A stretch of DNA of 64,000 nucleotides from Variovorax davisae (lineage in GTDB: Bacteria; Pseudomonadota; Gammaproteobacteria; Burkholderiales; Burkholderiaceae_C). The stretch is from the NCBI RefSeq assembly GCF_030316845.1, contig NZ_JASZYS010000004.1, positions 372,001 through 436,000 of the forward strand, given 5' to 3'. Every line of letters begins with the position of its first letter. Position 1 is the stretch's first letter. The translations under genes were made by a program, and so were the position numbers. Shown here piece by piece: positions 36,902 to 46,696 of the stretch. Under the pieces are notes generated by a model. The model searched no databases. It was not told the DNA's origin and was given only the letters and a program-made list of their open reading frames with translations.

Positions 36902-36926
36902 AGCGGCAGCGCCGAAGCGCCGCTTC
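36900..36926. terminator. Inverted repeat between convergent genes, possible terminator
   Basis: GAAGCGGC and GCCGCTTC pair with an eleven-base loop in the 29-base gap between two convergent stops. There is no T-run on either side, so function as an intrinsic terminator is weak. Confidence 0.3.
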
Positions 36927-36930
36927 GCTG

Positions 36931-37929
<999 letters not shown>

Positions 37930-38670
37930 CTACCAGCGCTCCATGTAGGGCCGCAGGTCGAGCTCGAAGGTCCAGGCGTCGCGTGGCTGGGCGTGCAGGT
38001 GCCAGTAGTTGTCGGCGATGTGCTCGGGGTTGAGGATGCCGTCTTGCTCCTTCAGCGCATAGCGTTCGGGGAAGCTGGTGCGGATGAACTCGGTGTCGAT
38101 CGCGCCGTCGACCACGACGTGCGCGACGTGGATGTTGCGCGGCCCGAGTTCGCGCGCCATGCTTTGCGCCAGCGCCCGCAGCGCATGCTTGGCGCCGGCG
38201 AAGGCCGCGAAGTTGGCGGCGCCGCGCAGGCCCGCCGTGGCGCCGGTGAAGAGGAGGGTGCCGCGGCCGCGCGTCACCATGCGCTTGGCCACTTCGCGGC
38301 CGTTCAGGAAGCCGCTGAAGCAGGCCATCTCCCAGATCTTGAAGTACTTGCGCGCGGTCTCCTCGAGGATGCTGGAGGGCACGTTGGCGCCGATGTTGAA
38401 GACCATCACCTCGATCGGGCCGTGCTCGCGCTCGACCTGTTCGACCAGCGCGATCACGTCCTCTTCCTTGCGCGCGTCGCTGCTGAAGCCGAAGGCCTGG
38501 CCGCCCGCGGCGCGGATGGCGTCGACCGTCGGCTGCAGCTTGTCGGCCGAGCGCCGCGTGAGGCAGGCGATGTAGCCCTCTTTCGCGAAGCGGGCCGCGA
38601 TGGCGCCGCCCGTTGCATCGCCGGCGCCGATCACCAGCGCGACTTTTCCCTGACCTTGCGACTCCGCCAT
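37930..38670 (-). CDS. SDR-family protein lacking the catalytic tyrosine
   Basis: This 246-residue Rossmann protein has a nucleotide motif VIGAGDATGGAIA (about 13-25) and the FNIGANVP segment of short-chain dehydrogenases. The YxxxK catalytic pair reads FAGAK (Phe157, Lys161), and the usual serine before it is replaced in FTGATAG. Classical hydride transfer is therefore unlikely, although some SDR-like proteins act without Tyr. The ATG at 38670 is fixed by AAAGGAGA; a longer frame would read through the operator and promoter. It is first in a two-gene operon with the nitronate monooxygenase-like gene. Confidence 0.88.
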   Translation of the reverse strand: MAESQGQGKVALVIGAGDATGGAIAARFAKEGYIACLTRRSADKLQPTVDAIRAAGGQAFGFSSDARKEEDVIALVEQVEREHGPIEVMVFNIGANVPSSILEETARKYFKIWEMACFSGFLNGREVAKRMVTRGRGTLLFTGATAGLRGAANFAAFAGAKHALRALAQSMARELGPRNIHVAHVVVDGAIDTEFIRTSFPERYALKEQDGILNPEHIADNYWHLHAQPRDAWTFELDLRPYMERW

Positions 38671-38698
38671 GACTGTCTCCTTTGGATGGATGAATGAG

Positions 38699-38718
38699 CG
38701 TTTAACTAAACGAACGTT
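38699..38718. promoter_or_regulatory. TetR-type operator, copy 2
   Basis: CGTT-TAACTA-AACG-AA-CGTT, one base longer in the first spacer than the other two copies. It overlaps the minus-10 element of the SDR promoter on the minus strand. Confidence 0.65.
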
Positions 38719-38742
38719 AGCCAACCGGGCGAACGATGTCAA
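38714..38742 (-). promoter_or_regulatory. Sigma-70 promoter of the SDR/nitronate monooxygenase operon
   Basis: On the minus strand TTGACA (38737-38742) and TAACGT (38714-38719) are 17 bases apart. The minus-10 element lies inside the TetR-type operator, about 45 bases before the start codon. Confidence 0.7.
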
Positions 38743-38769
38743 GCCAGCGCGCGACCGGCGCGCGGGGCT

Positions 38770-39366
38770 TCAGGACTTCTTGTGGCCCGGCGAGGTCGAG
38801 CAGGGATGCTCGAGCGCATGCGCCTGGTCGATGAAGCGGCGGCTGGCGGCCAGCAGTTCCTTGCGCGTCTTCTCGCTCTCGACCGCGCGGGCCAGCACCA
38901 CGGCGCCGACGCACTGCGCGATCAGCGCCCAGGCGGCGTCGGAGTCGCCGATGCGGTCGCTCCAGTTCTTCTGGGTGCGCTTGAGGCTGGCCTCGACGGC
39001 CTTGCGCACCTCCGGGCCGGCGCGTGCGATCTCGGGGCCGAGGGCGGTCAGGGCGCAGCCCTGGTCCGGGTTCTCGACGTGGAAGCTGCTGAGGTAGCCG
39101 CGCAGGCAGCGCGCCACGTGGTCGGCCGGCGAATCCTCGTTGCCGGCCAGCATGTCGGCGCTGTTGTCCACCTCTTCGCTGATCAGGGCCTCGAACAGCG
39201 CCTGCTTCGACGGGAAGTGGCTGTAGAAGGCGCCGCCGGTCATGCCGATGGCACCCATCAGTGCATCGACGCCGGTGGTCTCGAAGCCGCCGCGCTTGGC
39301 GATCGCCCGGCTGCTGGCCATCAGCTTGTCGCGGACTTCTTGTTTGTGGGTGCTGGAGTAGCGCAT
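38770..39366 (-). CDS. TetR-family transcriptional regulator
   Basis: This 198-residue repressor has an N-terminal helix-turn-helix (about residues 10-56: GFETTGVDALMGAIGMTGGA then FYSHFPSKQALFEALI). A helical ligand domain follows, of the type with GCALTALGPEIARAG. The C-terminus is CSTSPGHKKS. The ATG at 39366 is used; an upstream TTG would add ten residues. It is divergent from the HCCA isomerase-like gene, and the 88-base gap contains one of three matching operators, so self-regulation and control of the neighbouring acyl-CoA genes is likely. Its inducer may be an acyl-CoA or the transported acid. Confidence 0.92.
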   Translation of the reverse strand: MRYSSTHKQEVRDKLMASSRAIAKRGGFETTGVDALMGAIGMTGGAFYSHFPSKQALFEALISEEVDNSADMLAGNEDSPADHVARCLRGYLSSFHVENPDQGCALTALGPEIARAGPEVRKAVEASLKRTQKNWSDRIGDSDAAWALIAQCVGAVVLARAVESEKTRKELLAASRRFIDQAHALEHPCSTSPGHKKS

Positions 39367-39389
39367 GGGAGGCCTCGGGGGAACCCTTG

Positions 39390-39418
39390 TTGACAATGAA
39401 AAAACAATAACATAACTT
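39390..39418 (+). promoter_or_regulatory. Sigma-70 promoter of the HCCA isomerase / acyl-CoA ligase operon
   Basis: TTGACA (39390-39395) and TAACTT (39413-39418) are 17 bases apart. Predicted start of transcription is about 39425, inside the TetR-type operator. Confidence 0.72.
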
Positions 39419-39419
39419 C

Positions 39420-39438
39420 CGTTCAGTTAACGAACGTT
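39420..39438. promoter_or_regulatory. TetR-type operator, copy 3
   Basis: CGTT-CAGTT-AACG-AA-CGTT, directly after the minus-10 element of the plus-strand promoter and between the TetR gene and its divergent neighbour. Confidence 0.68.
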
Positions 39439-39454
39439 TATTAAAGGAGCCGCA

Positions 39455-40048
39455 ATGGGCAAGACGGTGGAGTTCTATTTCGATGTGGGGAGTCCGGCTT
39501 CGTATCTGGCGTGGACCCAGCTGCCGACCCTGTGCGCGGCGGCCGGCGCCGAGCTGGTCTACAAGCCGATGCTGCTGGGCGGCGTCTACCAGGCGACCGG
39601 CAATGCGTCGCCCGGTGCGATTCCGGCCAAGGGCCGCTACACGGTGCGCGACTACGAGCGGCATGCGCGCAAGTACGGCGTGCCCTATGTCAACAACCCG
39701 CACTTCCCGATCATCACGCTGTTCCTGATGCGTGCCGTGACCGGCGTGCAGCTGCGCGAGCCGCAGCGCCTGCAAGAACTGCTGGCGGCCGTGTTCAAGG
39801 CGATGTGGATCGACGCGCTCGACCTCAACCAGCCGGCCCTCGCGGCGAAGACGCTGGCGGATGCGGGCTTCTCGCCCGAGGCCGTCCAGGCGCTGGCGGC
39901 CGACTCCGAGGTCAAGGCGGCCCTGAAGGCGACCACCGAAGAGGCCGTGGCGCGCGGCGTGTTCGGCGCGCCGACCAGCTTCGTCGGCGACGAGATGTTC
40001 TTCGGCCAGGACCGCATGGACATGATCCGCGAAGAGCTCGCGCGCTGA
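39455..40048 (+). CDS. 2-hydroxychromene-2-carboxylate isomerase / DsbA-like thioredoxin-fold protein
   Basis: The 197-residue protein has the kappa-class GST / HCCA isomerase layout. It opens with VEFYFDVGSPASYLAW (with the catalytic Ser in place of a DsbA CxxC), has the KPMLLGGVYQATGN loop, an inserted helical domain, and ends with GVFGAPTSFVGDEMFFGQDR. Relatives isomerise hydroxychromene carboxylate in naphthalene breakdown or use glutathione; here it is the first gene of an operon with an acyl-CoA ligase and a dehydrogenase, suggesting acid catabolism. AAAGGAG supports the ATG. Confidence 0.9.
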   Translation: MGKTVEFYFDVGSPASYLAWTQLPTLCAAAGAELVYKPMLLGGVYQATGNASPGAIPAKGRYTVRDYERHARKYGVPYVNNPHFPIITLFLMRAVTGVQLREPQRLQELLAAVFKAMWIDALDLNQPALAAKTLADAGFSPEAVQALAADSEVKAALKATTEEAVARGVFGAPTSFVGDEMFFGQDRMDMIREELAR

Positions 40049-40079
40049 GCGCGCAACGACCACAACACCAGGAGACACC

Positions 40080-41690
40080 ATGGAACCACGACGCTGGCAT
40101 GCGGCCTACCCGCAGGGGCTGCCCACCGACATCGATCTGCCGCCGGGCGAGACGCTGGCGGCGATGCTCGACCGCTCGATCGCGGCCTTCGCCGATCGCA
40201 CCGCGGTGACGGCCGGCAGCGAGTCGCTGAGCTATGCCGAGCTCGGCCGGCTGTCGGATCGGCTCGCGGCGCACTTCGCCCAGGCCGGCTTGCGCCAGGG
40301 CGACCGGGTCGCGCTGATGCTGCCCAACGGGCTCGCGTTCCCGATCGCCATGGCCGCGATCCTGCGCAGCGGCTTGGTCGGCGTGCCGGTGAATCCGCTC
40401 TACACGCCGCGCGAACTGGCCCACCAGCTCGCCGACGCGGGCGTGCGCTGCATCGTGCTGGCCGAGGCGCTGCGCGAGGCGCTGGAAGGCGTGATCCTCG
40501 AAGCAGGCGTGGCGCAGATCCTCACCGCGCCGGTCGCGGGACTGCTGGCGGCGATCGCATCCGCAGGCGGCGAAGAGGCGCAGAAGGTCATGCCACTCGC
40601 TACGGCCATCGCGCGGTCCGGCAACCTGTCGCCGCCGGTCGTGCAGATCGCACCGGGCGATCCGGCCTTCCTCCAGTACACGGGCGGCACCACCGGCCTG
40701 TCCAAGGGCGCGGTGCTGACGCATCGCAGCGTCGGCGCCGGCGTGCTGCAGTCGCTCAGCTGGATGCGGCTCGCCGTCGACACCCGCGCGTGGTCGGTGG
40801 TGGCGCCGCTGCCGCTCTATCACATCTATCCGCTGCAGGTGTCGCTGATCACCTTCCAGCTCGGCGGCGTGATGCGGCTGGTTGCCAACCCGCGCGACCC
40901 GGGCGCGGTGATCGCCGAGATGAAGCGCGCGCCGTTCCTGGTTTTCATCGGCGTCAACACGCTGTTCAACGCGCTGGTCAACGCGCCCGGGTTGGCAACG
41001 GTCGACTTCAGCGGCACCGGGCTGGTGATCGGCGCCGGCGCCTCGATCCAGCAGGCGGTGTCGCAGCGCTGGCGTGCGGCCGGCGGCCTGCCGATCACCG
41101 AGGCCTACGGGCTCACCGAGACCTCGCCCTCGGCGACCTTCAATCCGCCCGGGCGCAATGGCTCGATCGGCATCCCGGTGCCGTCGACCGATGCCCGAAT
41201 CGTCGACGACGACGGCCGGCCGGTGCCCGACGGCACGCCCGGCGAGCTGCTGCTGAAGGGTCCGCAGCTGTTCGCGGGCTACTGGAAGCGAGAGGAAGAG
41301 ACCCGCAAGGCGTTGACCGAGGACGGCTTCTTTCGCACCGGCGACGTGGTGGTGGCGGATGCCAGCGGCGCCATGACCATCGTCGACCGCAAGAAGGACA
41401 TGATCCTGGTGTCGGGCTTCAACGTCTATCCGAACGAGATCGAGGCGGTGGTCGCGATGCACGAGGGCGTGGTCGAATGCGCCTGCATCGGCCAGCCCGA
41501 TGCGCGCTCGGGCGAGGCGCCGCATCTGTTCGTGGTGCGGCGCAGCGAGGCGCTGACCGCCGGCGAGGTCGAGGCCCATTGCCGCGCCAACCTGGCGGGT
41601 TACAAGGTGCCGCGGCAGATCAGCTTCCTGCAGGCGCTGCCGAAGTCGACGGTCGGCAAGATCCTGCGTCGGGAGCTGCGACAGCCATGA
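40080..41690 (+). CDS. Acyl-CoA synthetase (AMP-forming, FadD-like)
   Basis: This enzyme activates a carboxylic acid to its CoA thioester with ATP. The 536 residues carry intact motifs: P-loop YTGGTTGLSKG (about 201-211), EAYGLTETSP, GFFRTGDVV, DRKKDMILVSGFNVYPNEIE and the A10 lysine in STVGKILRREL. It contrasts with the degenerate paralogue at 35240. It overlaps the acyl-CoA dehydrogenase start (ATGA), so product and next enzyme are coupled. Confidence 0.95.
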   Translation: MEPRRWHAAYPQGLPTDIDLPPGETLAAMLDRSIAAFADRTAVTAGSESLSYAELGRLSDRLAAHFAQAGLRQGDRVALMLPNGLAFPIAMAAILRSGLVGVPVNPLYTPRELAHQLADAGVRCIVLAEALREALEGVILEAGVAQILTAPVAGLLAAIASAGGEEAQKVMPLATAIARSGNLSPPVVQIAPGDPAFLQYTGGTTGLSKGAVLTHRSVGAGVLQSLSWMRLAVDTRAWSVVAPLPLYHIYPLQVSLITFQLGGVMRLVANPRDPGAVIAEMKRAPFLVFIGVNTLFNALVNAPGLATVDFSGTGLVIGAGASIQQAVSQRWRAAGGLPITEAYGLTETSPSATFNPPGRNGSIGIPVPSTDARIVDDDGRPVPDGTPGELLLKGPQLFAGYWKREEETRKALTEDGFFRTGDVVVADASGAMTIVDRKKDMILVSGFNVYPNEIEAVVAMHEGVVECACIGQPDARSGEAPHLFVVRRSEALTAGEVEAHCRANLAGYKVPRQISFLQALPKSTVGKILRRELRQP

Positions 41691-43461
41691 GCGGCTACAC
41701 CGCCCCGCTGCGCGACCTGCGCTTCGTGCTGCATGAGTTGCTCGATGTCTGCGCCACTTTGCCTGCCGACGGCGGCGAAGCGCTCGACCGCGAGACCCTC
41801 GACCAGATTCTCGACGCCGCCGGCAGCTTTGCATCGGAGGTGATCGCGCCGCTGAACGGCAGCGGCGACCGCGAGGGCTGCCGCATGCCGGCCCCGGGCG
41901 TCGTCCAACGCCAGCGGGATTCCGCGAGGCCTACGACCGCTTCTGCGCCGGCGGCTGGACCGCGCTGGCCTGCGACCCCGCGCACGGCGGGCAGGGCATG
42001 CCCTCGGTGCTCGACAACGCGCTCTACGAGATGTTCTGCGGCGCCAACATGGGCTGGGCGGCCTATCCCGGCATGTCGCACGCGGCCTATACCTGCATCG
42101 CGAGCAGCGGCGATGCCGAACAGCAAGCGCTCTACCTGCCGCGCATCGCCTCGGGCGAATGGGCCGGCACCATGTGCCTGACCGAGCCGCACGCGGGCAC
42201 CGACCTGGGCCTGCTGCGCACGCGCGCCCAGCCGCGGGCGGACGGCAGCTACGCGGTCACCGGCACCAAGATCTTCATCTCGGGTGGCGAGCAGGACCTG
42301 ACGGACAACATCGTGCACCTGGTGCTGGCGCGGCTGCCCGATGCGCCGCCGGGCGTGAAGGGGATCTCGCTGTTCATCGTGCCGAAGTTCCTGCCGGCGG
42401 CAGAAGGCGGCCTCGGCGAGCGCAACGCCCTGGCCTGCGGCTCGATCGAGCACAAGATGGGCATCCACGGCAACGCCACCTGCACCATGAACTTCGATGG
42501 CGCCACCGGCTGGCTGCTCGGCGAAGTCAACCGGGGCCTGGCGGCGATGTTCGTGATGATGAATCACGCGCGCATCGTGGTCGGCGTCAATGCGATCGGC
42601 CTGATGGATGCGGCGTATCAGAAGGCGCTGGGCTATGCCCGCGACCGCACGCAGGGGAGGGCACCGACCATGGCCGCGCGCAGCGGCCCGGCGGACCCCA
42701 TCCTCGCCCATGCCGACGTCCGGCGCACGCTGCTGACCCAGAAGGCATACGTGGAGGGCACGCGCGCCTTCGCGCTCTGGGCCTCGCAGCTGGCCGACGT
42801 CCAGCATCGCGGCGCCGACCCGAAGGAGCGCGAGCGGGCTGCGACCCTGCTGGCCCTGGCGACGCCGATCGTCAAGGCCTTCTCGAGCGAGCTCGCGGTC
42901 GAATGCACCAGCATGGCGATGCAGGTTTTCGGCGGCCATGGCTTCATCGCCGACAACGGCGTCGAGCAGCATCTGCGCGATGCCCGGATCATTCCGCTGT
43001 ACGAAGGCGCCAACGGCATCCAGGCGATGGACCTGCTGGGTCGCAAGGTGCTGGCCGATGGGGGCGCGGGGCTCGGCCTGTTCCTCGATGCGGTCGAGCA
43101 GTTCGCACAGCCGCAGGACGATGGCCCGTGCGAGTTCGCCGAGCCCCTGAGCGACGTGGTGGCGTTGGCGCGGCGCGCGGCGCGCGAGCAGATCGAGCGG
43201 GCCGCGCTCGACCCCCATGCGGCCGGCGCCGCCGCGATACCGTTCCTGCGCCTGATCGGCCATGTCGCACTGGCCTGGATGTGGGCGCGCATGGCGGCGG
43301 TCGCGCAGGCGCGGCGAGCCAGCGACGACCCTCACTACCGCGCCAAGCTGGCCACCGCGCGTTTCTACTTCGAGCGACTGCTGCCCGAGACGCAGTCGCT
43401 GGCGGTGGTGCTGGCTGCGGACGCGTCGGACTGGACCGCAGGCGAACTGGACTGGCTCTGA
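41687..43461 (+). pseudogene. Acyl-CoA dehydrogenase, interrupted by a frameshift near 41906
   Basis: The start codon at 41687 opens a frame (SGYTAPLRDLRFVLHELLDV, then SFASEVIAPLNGSGDREGC) that leaves homology after GVV at about 41905. The next base triplets match the family only in another frame (TPAGFREAYDRFCAGGWTA, then HGGQGMPSVLDNALYEM). This frame then runs to 43461 with the FAD/substrate motifs MCLTEPHAGTDLG, FISGGEQDL, KMGIHG and YEGANGIQAMDLLGRK. One missing base explains it; the repaired protein would have about 591 residues, the normal size for the class with a C-terminal extension. It may be a true recent pseudogene or a sequence error. Confidence 0.88.
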
Positions 43462-43488
43462 AGCGGTGCGGTGCCAGCCGTCATCGCG

Positions 43489-44133
43489 CTAGCCGTGCGC
43501 ATGCCACAGCACCGCGAAGAAGTGGCAGGCACTGCCCGCCAGCACGAACAGGTGCCAGACGAAATGCGCGAAGCGCACCTTGTTGTCGAACAGGAACACC
43601 ACGGCGCCGGCCGTGTAGGCCAGGCCGCCCGCCACCAGCCAGGCCAGTCCCGAGCTCGACATGCGTTCGTAGAGCGGCACCGCGGCCGCCACCGCCATCC
43701 AGCCCATCGCGACATACAGGCCGGTCGACCACAGCGGATGCCGCAGCCGGTTGAAAAGCTTGGCGGCCACGCCCAGCACGGCTGCGCTGCAGAGGGCGCC
43801 GAACAGCGTCCAGCCCCAGGGCCCGCGCAGCACGCCGAACAGGAAGGGCATGTAGCTGCCGGCGATGAACAGGTAGATGGCCGCGTGGTCGAGCCGGTTG
43901 AACCAGGCCTTGGCACGGCCCTGCGGCAGGGCGTGGTACAGGGTCGACACGCCGTACAGCAGGATCATCGTGCCGGCGAAGAGGCTGGCACCCACCACCG
44001 CCGCCGCGCTCTGGCGCGAGGCGCTCCAGACCAGGATCGGCAGCGAGGCGATGGCCAGCAGCAGGCCCAGGCCGTGGCTCAGCGCGTTCATGATTTCTTC
44101 GGCGACCGTCTGGTCGCGATCGGCGACACGCAT
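43489..44133 (-). CDS. Haemolysin III / PAQR-family membrane protein
   Basis: This 214-residue inner-membrane protein has seven predicted spans. It has the conserved polar residues of the family: NALSHGLG, GVSTLYHALP, RLDHAAIYLFIAGSY and the late HFVWHLFVLAGSACHF. Related proteins are implicated in lipid or ceramidase-like metal-dependent hydrolysis; the haemolysin name is historical. It lies ten bases after the stomatin-like gene on the same strand. Confidence 0.93.
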   Translation of the reverse strand: MRVADRDQTVAEEIMNALSHGLGLLLAIASLPILVWSASRQSAAAVVGASLFAGTMILLYGVSTLYHALPQGRAKAWFNRLDHAAIYLFIAGSYMPFLFGVLRGPWGWTLFGALCSAAVLGVAAKLFNRLRHPLWSTGLYVAMGWMAVAAAVPLYERMSSSGLAWLVAGGLAYTAGAVVFLFDNKVRFAHFVWHLFVLAGSACHFFAVLWHAHG

Positions 44134-44143
44134 GGCGGGCTCC

Positions 44144-45055
44144 TCAGGCGGCCGGGCCCTTGACCATCGCCATCGCCGAGCTGATGAGCGTCGACACCTC
44201 GGTCATGTTGCTCGGCACGATCAGCGTCGCCTTCGACTTGTCGGCCACCTTGCCGAAGGCCTGCAGCGCTTCCTCGGCCACCTTGAGCTGCACCGCCGAA
44301 TGGCCGCCGGGCTTTTCGATCGCCTCGGCGATCCGGGCGATGGCGCCGGCCGTGGCCTCGGCCACGGCGCTGATGGCCGCCGCCTCGCCCTGCGCCTTGT
44401 TCACCACCGCCTGCTTCTCGCCTTCGGAACGCGCGATGGCGGCCTCGCGCTCGCCGGTCGCGATGTTGATCTGCTCCTGGCGGCGGCCTTCGGAGGCCGC
44501 GATCAGCGCGCGCTTCTCGCGCTCGGCCGTGATCTGCGACTGCATCGCGTGCAGGATCTCCTTCGGCGGCGTCAGGTCCTTGATCTCGTAGCGCAGCACT
44601 TTCACGCCCCAGTTGAGCGCGGCCTCGTCGATCGCGGCCACCACCTGGGCGTTGATGATGTCGCGTTCCTCGAAGGTCTTGTCGAGTTCGAGCTTGCCGA
44701 TCACGCTGCGCAGCGAGGTCTGGGCCAGCTGCGTGACCGCGGTGATGTAGTTCGACGAGCCGTAGCTCGCGCGCATCGGGTCGGTGACCTGGAAATAGAG
44801 GATGCCGTCGACCGTGAGCTGGGTGTTGTCGCGCGTGATGCAGACCTGGCTCGGGACATCGAGCGGCACTTCCTTCAGGCTGTGGCGATAGGCCACGCGG
44901 TCGATGAAGGGCACCAGGAAGTTGGCCCCCGGCAGCAGCGTGGCGTGGAACTTGCCCATGCGCTCGACCACCCACGCATGCTGCTGGGGAACGAACTTGA
45001 CGGCGCGGGCGACGAACAGGATGGCGACGACAAGGAGAACGAGGGAGACTTCCAT
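44144..45055 (-). CDS. Stomatin/prohibitin-like SPFH protein (QmcA-type paraslipin)
   Basis: This membrane-anchored scaffold protein has 303 residues. An N-terminal hydrophobic anchor (about 3-20) leads to an SPFH domain (about 21-190: VPQQHAWVVERMGKF, PFIDRVAYRHSLKE, ALNWGVKVLRYEIKD). A long Ala/Glu-rich coiled coil (about 190-265) and a C-terminal helix follow. It pairs with the upstream NfeD-like gene, the common bacterial arrangement, and probably forms membrane microdomain assemblies involved in membrane protein quality control. Confidence 0.94.
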   Translation of the reverse strand: MEVSLVLLVVAILFVARAVKFVPQQHAWVVERMGKFHATLLPGANFLVPFIDRVAYRHSLKEVPLDVPSQVCITRDNTQLTVDGILYFQVTDPMRASYGSSNYITAVTQLAQTSLRSVIGKLELDKTFEERDIINAQVVAAIDEAALNWGVKVLRYEIKDLTPPKEILHAMQSQITAEREKRALIAASEGRRQEQINIATGEREAAIARSEGEKQAVVNKAQGEAAAISAVAEATAGAIARIAEAIEKPGGHSAVQLKVAEEALQAFGKVADKSKATLIVPSNMTEVSTLISSAMAMVKGPAA

Positions 45056-45096
45056 GAGGACTTTCTTTCGGTGGATAGAGGCGGGCCGGTGGCGCA

Positions 45097-45513
45097 TCAG
45101 CCGATGAACGCGACGACCAGGACATTGCCCTGCACGTCGACGATGCGGTGCAGGCCGGGCGCGGTCGGCCCGTCGGACGCCGGCTTGACCTGCCAGGTGG
45201 CGCCGCGGTAGCGGACCTCGGCCGTCCGGCCCTCGCTCCAGGCCGGCACCGTGACCTGTTCGCCGACGTCGATCTGCACGTCGGACAGGCGCGCCTTTGG
45301 GCGCCGCGACGCGCGCAGGTACCAGCCGCCGACGAAGGCCATGCAGGCCACGGCGGCGCAGACGATCTGCGTCGGCATCGCGGCGCCGAGGTGGGCGGCC
45401 AGCGCGCCGACCGCGAAGCCGATCGCCACCAGCAGGGCATAGATGGTGCCGGTCACCAGTTCGAGGGCGACCAGTGCGAAGGTCATCAACCACCAGAGCG
45501 TGGGGGCCGTCAT
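45097..45513 (-). CDS. NfeD-family protein
   Basis: The 138-residue short NfeD form has two to three membrane spans (about residues 5-60) and a C-terminal OB-like beta domain (about 80-138, with VGEQVTVPAW and YRGATWQVK). The start at 45513 is chosen because AAAAGG lies at good distance; an ATG six bases earlier sits directly on that site. Short NfeD proteins are partners of SPFH proteins, as here with the next gene. Confidence 0.88.
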   Translation of the reverse strand: MTAPTLWWLMTFALVALELVTGTIYALLVAIGFAVGALAAHLGAAMPTQIVCAAVACMAFVGGWYLRASRRPKARLSDVQIDVGEQVTVPAWSEGRTAEVRYRGATWQVKPASDGPTAPGLHRIVDVQGNVLVVAFIG

Positions 45514-45780
45514 GTGCATCCTTTTCTTCGCCGGGCAGCGGCGTGCCGCGAGGATAGCCCGTCGCTCGGTCCCCGCCGGGCGGGCAGGGCCATGCGATCT
45601 GCCGCCGAGACGCTTCTTGCGCTGGATCAGCAAAATTCGACGACGGCCCCACGCGCCGTGCGGGGGTGCGAGAGGAGGTGCCGGTCACACCTACGTTACA
45701 CTCCGCGCCGCTTGCAGCTTGCGTCGCAGGCTGCGCCGCCATAGGCAAACATGGCGAAAACCATCCATAGGAAATTTGAA

Positions 45781-46173
45781 GTGAACCGTATCGAACTGGT
45801 CGAGAAGATCGCCACCACGCACAACGTCAGCAAGGCCGAAGCCGCACGCATCCTGGAAACCATCACCGGCTCCATCGTCGCTGCAGTGAAAAAGGGCGAC
45901 CCGGTCCAGCTGATCGGCTTCGGCACCTTCAAGCAAGTGGCACGCGCTGCGCGCACCGGCTTCAACCCCCAGGCTGGCGCAGCGATCAAGATCGCCGCCC
46001 AGAAGGTGCCGAAGTTCGTGCCGGGCGCTGCCTTCAAGGCCGCCGTCGACCCCAAGGCCGCCAAGCGCAAGGCCGACAAGGCCGCCGCCAAGCCGGTGGC
46101 CAAGAAGGCTGCACCGGCCAAGAAGGCCGCCGCGACCAAGGCCGCTGCACCAGCCAAGAAGGCCCGCAAGTAA
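45781..46173 (+). CDS. HU-family DNA-binding protein with lysine/alanine-rich tail
   Basis: This nucleoid protein has 130 residues. An HU/IHF core (about 1-90: NRIELVEKIATTHNVSKAEA, LIGFGTFKQVARAARTGFNP) is followed by a tail of about 40 residues rich in AKKAA and PAKKA repeats, like histone H1. A GTG at 45781 with AGGAAA upstream is preferred because the family starts at MNR; an ATG at 45751 would add ten residues and has a weaker site. A strong terminator follows, so it is monocistronic. Confidence 0.93.
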   Translation: MNRIELVEKIATTHNVSKAEAARILETITGSIVAAVKKGDPVQLIGFGTFKQVARAARTGFNPQAGAAIKIAAQKVPKFVPGAAFKAAVDPKAAKRKADKAAAKPVAKKAAPAKKAAATKAAAPAKKARK

Positions 46174-46191
46174 GCCTGGATGACGGCAAAG

Positions 46192-46219
46192 AAAAACGGC
46201 CCCTCGGGGCCGTTTTTTT
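46192..46219 (+). terminator. Rho-independent terminator of the HU gene
   Basis: ACGGCCCC-TC-GGGGCCGT is flanked by an A-run before and seven T after. The A-run makes it usable on both strands, so it may also end the convergent small gene at 46235. Confidence 0.93.
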
Positions 46220-46234
46220 GTGGCTGCGCGGCGG

Positions 46235-46492
46235 CTAGAAGTCCTCGCTGCCCAGGCAGATCGCGCGGGCCGGATTCTCGCGGTAACGGGCGGTGGCCCG
46301 GGCGTCGATCGAGTCGGCGTTGCGCGCATAAGCCTGGACCAGGTCGGCGTCGCGGCCTTCGGGGGCGTGGAAGCGGTCGTGCAGCGCCTCCTCGTCGATC
46401 CGGGCGATGATCCGGGCCCCGTCGAAGCCGTCGGGATAGATGGCGAACTGGACGCTGCCGGTCGCGGGATGGAAGATCGCTTCTGAAGCCAT
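46235..46492 (-). CDS. Small hypothetical protein, DUF1488-like
   Basis: This 85-residue soluble protein opens ASEAIFHPATGSVQFAIYPD and continues with a strand-helix pattern typical of short DUF1488-type proteins (a phenylalanine-rich strand, then FDGARIIARIDEEALHDRF). The match is by eye only. It is convergent with HU and divergent from a secreted protein gene. The ribosome site is not evident. Confidence 0.55.
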   Translation of the reverse strand: MASEAIFHPATGSVQFAIYPDGFDGARIIARIDEEALHDRFHAPEGRDADLVQAYARNADSIDARATARYRENPARAICLGSEDF

Positions 46493-46535
46493 GATGGCGC
46501 TGGGTCTGTAACGGGTTGTGGCAGTATCGCGTGTC

Positions 46536-46564
46536 TTGTGACTTTCCGATACAAGCCCTATGGT
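46536..46564 (+). promoter_or_regulatory. Possible promoter of the secreted protein gene at 46697
   Basis: TTGTGA (46536-46541) and TATGGT (46559-46564) are 17 bases apart, each matching four of six consensus bases. The leader to the start codon would be about 125 bases. Confidence 0.35.
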
Positions 46565-46696
46565 CTAGTCCGCGAGCAAGATGCGGACCAAATCACAGAG
46601 GCCGTCACAATTTGATGCCAGCCTGAGGCGCGTCCGCGGCTGAACTTGCCGTCCGGCCCGGAGTCCTACCCGGCCTTTTTCCTGTCCGATTCCCCC

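Noticed and set aside
39455-40048. DsbA oxidoreductase
   Set aside because: The active-site CxxC is absent; a serine stands in the HCCA isomerase position.
45751-45780. ATG at 45751 as HU start
   Set aside because: It adds ten residues before the conserved N-terminus; the GTG at 45781 has a better ribosome site.
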